Shown piece after piece: positions 6,418 through 10,407 of a stretch of 10,407 nt of DNA. Position 1 is the stretch's first letter; each line of letters starts with the position of its first letter. Location: positions 1 through 10,407 of the forward strand of contig JAURGV010000069.1 in NCBI GenBank assembly GCA_030833605.1. Direction: 5' to 3'. The notes under the pieces are model-generated. The model had not been told where the DNA came from and did no database searches. It saw only the letters and a program-made list of their open reading frames with translations. The DNA comes from Rhodothermales bacterium (GTDB lineage: Bacteria > Bacteroidota > Rhodothermia > Rhodothermales > UBA10348). The position numbers were made by a program, and so were the translations under genes.

Positions 6418-8013
6418 ATGTCAACACGTGTCATAATCACAGATTCACTCCACCCGCTCTGTTTTTCCATGTTGAACGATGCAGGATTCGAGGTGATCGA
6501 CGCCTCGTCTTGGAGTAAAGAAGAGGTATTAAAAGAAAGTCCTAACGTAAACGGATGGATTATTCGCTCCGGAACGAACATAGGCTCCGAATATCTGGAT
6601 GCTTCGACGAACTTGGTGGCCATTGGTAGAGCGGGTGTTGGCGTGGATAATGTCGATATCCCTTATGCGACGAAAAAAGGTGTACTAGTGCTCAACGCAC
6701 CCGAAGGGAACACCATTTCGACCGCGGAACACACGCTGGCCATGATGTTGGCCTTGGCCCGTAAAATTGGACCCGCATCGCAGTCGCTTTCATCCGGAAA
6801 ATGGGATCGCAAGCCTTATTCAGGTTCTGAACTGTATGGAAAAACGATCGGGATTGCAGGTCTTGGGAAAATAGGCAAAGAAGTAGCGACGCGGTGTTTA
6901 GCCTTCAACATGACGGTTTTAGGTTTTGACCCCCTGTTAACTGAGGAGGCCGCAGAAAAGCTCGGCATAGAGCGGGTAGAACTGGATGAACTGTTTCGTC
7001 GCTCCGACTTTATTACGGTACATACCCCGCTCATTCCCGCTACCAAAGGACTTTTAAACGATAAAACGTTAGCTACCTGCAAAAAGGGTGTTCGGATTAT
7101 TAATTGCGCGCGAGGTGGAATTGTGGACGAAGCGGCATTATTAAGAGCCTTAGAAAGCGGGCAGGTGGGCGGTGCGGCACTGGATGTGTATTCAACGGAG
7201 CCTCCAACTTCAGAAGTGCGTGCTCTTATCGAACATCCCAATGTGTTGGCAACCCCCCACATTGCTGCGTCCACCGAGGAGGCGCAAGAAAAAGTAGCCG
7301 TCCAAGTTACCGAACAAGTGATCAATGCGCTTCGGGGAGAAGTCGTACTAACGGCCGTAAACGCGCTTGCGGTTAGAATGTCCGCCCAACCGGAAGTTAA
7401 ACCGTTCATTTCGCTGGCAGAACGACTGGGTTCAGCAGCCGAGCAATTATCCTCTGGACCCGCCAATCGATTGTTGGTTCGATGCCATGGCGATGTACCT
7501 CGGAGATACAAGGACGTTCTCCGCGTAGTCGCGCTAAAAGGCTTTCTGTCGGGCAACTGGAACGAGCCTGTCAATTTGGTGAATGCAGAAGTGTTAGCCG
7601 AAGCGGCAGGAATGCAAGTAGATGTGGAAACCATGCACTCGTCGCTTGCCTTTTCAAACTTGATCGAGGTAAGGGTGGAGACGAAAACGGCAACTCATAC
7701 CGTTTCCGGGACGCTTTTCTCCGATGAAGATGCTCGCATTACTTCCATTGACGGCTTTAGTCTTGAGCTTAAAATGACGGGACATTCGATGATCTACAAA
7801 AATCAGGATCGTCCCGGGATGCTTGCTAAAGTTGGGCAAATATTGGCTGAAAACGACATAAATATTGGCGCATTGTCCCTTGGAAGGAACGTTCCTGGCG
7901 GCCATGCACTGACTGCGGTCGCCGTAGATCAATCTCTTTCGAAAGAAATAATTAATCAAATTAGTGAATTGGAGGGGGTCCACGGCGTGGGCATGCTTAA
8001 ATTCGTGCCTTGA
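6418..8013 (+). CDS. serA: D-3-phosphoglycerate dehydrogenase, long ACT-containing type
   Basis: SerA oxidises 3-phosphoglycerate to 3-phosphohydroxypyruvate with NAD, the first committed step of serine synthesis. The 531-residue protein is the long form with all domains: split substrate domain (1-about 100 and 285-315), Rossmann NAD domain with GLGKIGKEVA (148-157) and Asp171 for the ribose, and catalytic residues Arg232 (NCARGG), Glu261 and His281 (TPHIAASTEEAQ). An ASB-type intervening domain (about 320-450) and a C-terminal ACT domain beginning at MIYKNQDRPGMLAKVG (458-473) follow. The ACT domain makes feedback control by serine plausible, although that is not universal in long-form enzymes. 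The ATG follows AT-rich sequence 33 bp after engB, without a clear Shine-Dalgarno. No hairpin terminator was found in the roughly 100 bp after the stop. Confidence 0.97.
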   Translation: MSTRVIITDSLHPLCFSMLNDAGFEVIDASSWSKEEVLKESPNVNGWIIRSGTNIGSEYLDASTNLVAIGRAGVGVDNVDIPYATKKGVLVLNAPEGNTISTAEHTLAMMLALARKIGPASQSLSSGKWDRKPYSGSELYGKTIGIAGLGKIGKEVATRCLAFNMTVLGFDPLLTEEAAEKLGIERVELDELFRRSDFITVHTPLIPATKGLLNDKTLATCKKGVRIINCARGGIVDEAALLRALESGQVGGAALDVYSTEPPTSEVRALIEHPNVLATPHIAASTEEAQEKVAVQVTEQVINALRGEVVLTAVNALAVRMSAQPEVKPFISLAERLGSAAEQLSSGPANRLLVRCHGDVPRRYKDVLRVVALKGFLSGNWNEPVNLVNAEVLAEAAGMQVDVETMHSSLAFSNLIEVRVETKTATHTVSGTLFSDEDARITSIDGFSLELKMTGHSMIYKNQDRPGMLAKVGQILAENDINIGALSLGRNVPGGHALTAVAVDQSLSKEIINQISELEGVHGVGMLKFVP

Positions 8014-8125
8014 ATCTGCCTAGAATAGACCCTATTGTACCATTTGAAAGGTTTCCTAAAAAGCAAGAGGGGCGCACATCTTTTAGTCAAAAGTGATATC
8101 CTATCAACACTTGGTTCATATTCCC

Positions 8126-8156
8126 TTGACAAAAGATAAAACCCCCTCTATATTTG
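8126..8156 (+). promoter_or_regulatory. Near-consensus promoter for the TonB-dependent receptor gene
   Basis: TTGACA (8126-8131) matches the -35 consensus perfectly. TATATT (8149-8154) is a five-of-six -10 at the optimal 17-bp spacing. The same bases read on as TATATTTG (8149-8156), which fits the Bacteroidota primary-sigma -7 motif TAnnTTTG, with TTG of the -35 box near its -33 position. The predicted transcript start is around 8161, about 420 nt before the receptor's ATG. It is the clearest promoter in the window. Confidence 0.8.
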
Positions 8157-8434
8157 GAAACCGATTCAGATGTTATGAAACGATTAACGAAATAAGGATT
8201 GCCCTTGGGTTTTCGATACAGCTTTTCAACCCCCACCTTTCAAGCGAAACCTGAAACACGTTGCGGTAGCTACGCTCTCGCCACGTCGCCTGTTGGAGCT
8301 GTGCAGGAGATCAATTTGTCGAAAGACGGATTGCAGAATGATTCCGCTATGAAACAGGATTATAGTTTCAATCAGGATATTGGAAGCTTTTCAGGGTTTT
8401 CCCTTTCGAAGAACGTTTCTGTTCATCAAAAAAA

Positions 8435-8539
8435 TTCGTGCGTTGCACGGAAATCGCAAACAACAGGCAAAAACGGCAACATGTCATGCATGCCTGTTTT
8501 GCACGATAGATATTGCACTCGTCCCGATGTGGGGATGAG
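8435..8539 (+). other. Three consecutive hairpins in the receptor leader
   Basis: TTCGTGC/GCACGGA (8435-8441/8445-8451), AACAGGCA/TGCCTGTT (8462-8469/8491-8498) and CTCGTCCC/GGGATGAG (8518-8525/8532-8539) are each locally self-complementary; the first and third contain one G-U pair. They are separated by 10 and 19 nt. The last ends 32 nt before the Shine-Dalgarno. A role in transcript stability or translational control is inferred from position only. Confidence 0.45.
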
Positions 8540-8571
8540 CTGCAGCAATTTAAGCCACACATCATTTCACT

Positions 8572-8577
8572 AGGAGG
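8572..8577 (+). promoter_or_regulatory. Strong Shine-Dalgarno of the receptor gene
   Basis: AGGAGG lies 6 nt before the ATG at 8584, an ideal match and spacing. Most other genes here have weak or no such site, so this one stands out. It fixes the receptor start and suggests high translation. Confidence 0.9.
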
Positions 8578-8583
8578 TAGCTT

Positions 8584-10407
8584 ATGTTACGTAAATGGGG
8601 CATGTTTGTACTCATGCTACTAGCTGCACCAGCCCTCGTATTTGCCCAGAACACGGGTAAAATTGCGGGTGTAGTGACCGACGCAGGAACGGGAGATCCC
8701 CTTCCAGGCGCGCAGGTCATTTTGGTTGGTACAACGCTAGGTACCATAACGGACGCTGATGGAAATTATTTCGTCATCGGTGTTCCAGTTGGTACATATG
8801 ATGTACAAGCACGATTCGTCGGTTACCAGGAAAGCACAATTTCCGGTGTTCAAGTTTCTTCTGGGTATACCCAAGAAGTTAACTTTTCACTATCGGAAGG
8901 TGTTGACCTTGGAGAGATCGTCGTTGAATACGAACGCCCGCTGATCCAGAAGGACGCCGTTGGTGTTCCTAAGATCGTTGACGCAGAACAGATCGTAAAC
9001 TTACCAGTCCGTGGTGCAACAGCTGTTGCTGCCATTCAGGCTGGTGTTGTTAATGATGAAGGTTCTGGTACGCTCAACGTTCGCGGTGGTCGCGGTGCTG
9101 AAGTCACGTATTACATTGACGGTGTGAAGGTTGTCGGTACCGCGGCCCTTCCTCAGTCTGCTGTACAGGAACAAGAGATGATTATTGGTAACATCTCTGC
9201 TCGTTACGGCGACGCTATGTCAGGTATTATCAATATTACAACCAAATCCGGTTCATCTAGATACTTCGGATCTTTTGAGGGAATTACCTCAGAATCACTC
9301 GACGATTTTGGATATAACCTAGCTTCTGTCGCCCTTGGTGGCCCAGTTGTTGGTGATAATGTTAACTTCTTTTTTGCAGCAGAGTACTTGAGTCAAGGCG
9401 ACAGCAACCCACGTGCGGTTGGCCAGCTTAAAGCAAGTGACGCTTTGATCAATGATTTGAGGGAATTCCCAACGGCATTGACCGGGTTGGATGCAGACGG
9501 AAACAAAGTCTACATTCCGGTTCCTGCTTCTATGGGGGAAACATTCTTGCCGGTTGACGATCATGGCGATGTGGTTGTAGTAAACGACCAAATCACTGCA
9601 GGTGACGGGACGGTTATCAACGTTCCTGCTGGCGTTGATGCTTCTTCAATTGATTTCAACCTACGTCAACGTGCTGATCAGTTGACTGCGGATGATTTCA
9701 CCATTGAAAAAGCAAAACGCGGAACTCAATACGATCGCCTAGCGCTGAATGGTAACCTTAACTTTAACGTAATGGAAAACGTCCGCATGCGTGTGGGTGG
9801 TCGTTATGTTGGTTCAAATGGTACCGGCGTGGGAACGTTAGCTGTTTTCTCTCCAGAAAATCGCACAGACAACAAACGTAATGATGCTCAGTTCTTCACG
9901 ACCTGGACGCATTACTTGTCGAACTCCACGTTTTATCAATTGCAGGTTGATTATACCGACCGTACTGGTAAAAACTGGGATCATCGCTTTGGTTTGAATG
10001 GCCGTGGTAACGTAGTTGATTGGGCTGATTTTGATCAAGACCCATATGCTACGATGCGCGGTTACAAAAACGTACGGTTGACAAGTGTTCAAGTTGGAGT
10101 CGACGATCATGGTACGCCTGATCCTGCCGACGATACGCCAATCATGGCAAATCAGCCAAGCTATACCTATGCATATGAAGATGGTAAATATCCTTCTTCA
10201 CAGTTCATTGGTCGCCTGGTTGCACCTCCCGGAGGAACAAGTCCTGCTAGTTATTTCCAATTCCATTCCACTCAGCTTCGTTTTAACGCAATGGCTGCAA
10301 CTCAGATTGGTCTACACCAAGTTGAGTTCGGTGGAGAATTCGAACAACAGACAAATCGTGCTTATAGCTTGTCCCCATCGTCTATCGTTCGTTATTTTGA
10401 CGACTCG
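8584..10407 (+). CDS. TonB-dependent outer-membrane receptor, N-terminal 608 residues (cut by right edge)
   Basis: An open frame of 608 codons runs off the right edge. It starts with a signal peptide (MLRKWG, hydrophobic core 7-20, likely cleavage after VFA at residue 21). A carboxypeptidase-regulatory-like beta-sandwich domain follows (about 25-105: GKIAGVVTDAGTGDPLPGA, GTITDADGNYFVIGVPVGTY, VGYQES). A TonB plug domain comes next (about 115-222), with NLPVRG, LNVRGGRGAEVTYYIDGVKV, ISARYGDAMSGIINITTKSG. The start of the beta-barrel (from about 223) shows alternating aromatic strands and polar loops. The LNVRGGRG form and the lack of the classical SusC RIRG...VVDG signature suggest an Oar-like or general receptor rather than a SusC glycan importer. 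No SusD partner is visible and the substrate is unknown. Gly and Val codons are mostly GGT and GTT, unlike the mixed use in serA or aroA. With the strong promoter and Shine-Dalgarno, this points to high expression. Confidence 0.92.
   Translation, partial: MLRKWGMFVLMLLAAPALVFAQNTGKIAGVVTDAGTGDPLPGAQVILVGTTLGTITDADGNYFVIGVPVGTYDVQARFVGYQESTISGVQVSSGYTQEVNFSLSEGVDLGEIVVEYERPLIQKDAVGVPKIVDAEQIVNLPVRGATAVAAIQAGVVNDEGSGTLNVRGGRGAEVTYYIDGVKVVGTAALPQSAVQEQEMIIGNISARYGDAMSGIINITTKSGSSRYFGSFEGITSESLDDFGYNLASVALGGPVVGDNVNFFFAAEYLSQGDSNPRAVGQLKASDALINDLREFPTALTGLDADGNKVYIPVPASMGETFLPVDDHGDVVVVNDQITAGDGTVINVPAGVDASSIDFNLRQRADQLTADDFTIEKAKRGTQYDRLALNGNLNFNVMENVRMRVGGRYVGSNGTGVGTLAVFSPENRTDNKRNDAQFFTTWTHYLSNSTFYQLQVDYTDRTGKNWDHRFGLNGRGNVVDWADFDQDPYATMRGYKNVRLTSVQVGVDDHGTPDPADDTPIMANQPSYTYAYEDGKYPSSQFIGRLVAPPGGTSPASYFQFHSTQLRFNAMAATQIGLHQVEFGGEFEQQTNRAYSLSPSSIVRYFDDS

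Larger units (their letters stand above)
8014..8583 (+). other. Long gene-poor region and structured 5' leader of the receptor gene
   Basis: These 570 bp separate serA from the TonB-dependent receptor gene. The first 110 bp show nothing recognisable, not even a terminator. A strong promoter (8126-8156) predicts a transcript start near 8161 and a leader of about 420 nt. The leader begins with a 6-codon ATG frame (8175-8195, MKRLTK then stop). An unrecognised TTG-initiated frame of 124 codons (8199-8573) follows, whose stop TAG overlaps the receptor's Shine-Dalgarno. Three hairpins lie in its last 150 nt: 8435-8451 (7 bp with one G-U, loop GTT), 8462-8498 (8 bp, 21-nt loop) and 8518-8539 (8 bp with one G-U, 6-nt loop). 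None is followed by a T-tract, so they are not classical terminators. I recognise no known riboswitch class. Confidence 0.6.

Noticed and set aside
6816..7634. A 272-codon open frame on the minus strand inside serA
   Set aside because: It lies entirely antisense to the well-supported serA gene, its product is a Ser/Thr/Ala/Pro-rich sequence with no recognisable domain, and long antisense frames are common opposite genes with this codon structure.
8245..8275. ACCTGA followed by a GTAGCTAC palindrome, resembling part of a TPP riboswitch
   Set aside because: The obligatory CTGAGA half and the flanking helices of the TPP element are absent, and the downstream gene is an outer-membrane receptor with a gap of over 300 nt.
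8443..8518. Three TTGCAC copies (8443, 8499, 8513) as a repeat array
   Set aside because: The unit is only six bases and the spacing is irregular; two copies are explained by hairpin arms or chance.
8014..8583. Cobalamin riboswitch controlling a BtuB-like receptor
   Set aside because: No B12-box (GCCACTG-type) sequence is visible in the leader; GCCACA near 8554 lacks the surrounding conserved sequence.

Overview
The window is a compact bacterial chromosomal segment of about 48% GC by eye, dominated by housekeeping genes. Several features suggest a member of the Bacteroidota/Rhodothermota/Balneolota (FCB) group. These are an outer-membrane receptor with an N-terminal carboxypeptidase-regulatory-like domain, a promoter reading both as sigma70 and as the Bacteroidota TAnnTTTG type, sucD without an adjacent sucC, and mostly weak Shine-Dalgarno sequences. 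The phylum is an inference from gene style; no rRNA or other marker is present.

Layout: a murB fragment runs leftward off the left edge (1-429, minus). A 124-bp divergent gap separates it from an SPFH/prohibitin-like membrane protein (554-1387, plus), which is followed 11 bp later by a one-domain MGMT/ATL-like protein (1399-1716, plus). Converging on this pair is the leftward pair add-aroA: a deaminase of the adenosine deaminase family (3058-4113) and EPSP synthase (1760-3052), 5 bp apart. Diverging from add is tatA (4315-4593, plus), closed by a textbook intrinsic terminator (4615-4651). The plus strand then carries sucD (4815-5690), engB (5719-6384) and serA (6418-8013), with gaps of 28 and 33 bp, so they may be co-transcribed. 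After serA comes the only long gene-poor stretch (8014-8583). It holds a near-consensus promoter (8126-8156) and a leader of about 420 nt with three closely spaced hairpins. This leads to a strong Shine-Dalgarno and the start of a large TonB-dependent receptor (8584 to the right edge, incomplete).

The genes represent separate core functions: peptidoglycan precursor synthesis (murB), shikimate and serine synthesis (aroA, serA), the TCA cycle (sucD), purine salvage (probably add), ribosome assembly (engB), Tat export (tatA) and outer-membrane transport (the receptor). No multi-gene system beyond short operons is visible. I found no mobile elements, CRISPR arrays, tRNA or rRNA genes.

The points most worth a second look are the structured leader of the receptor gene, the MGMT-like protein that keeps the alkyl-acceptor cysteine without the usual N-terminal domain, the altered NTDS motif in the deaminase, a 12-bp tandem repeat extending the EngB C-terminus, and a MurB with a non-ATG start and an atypical FAD-site loop. 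I see no convincing evidence for a new biological system here.
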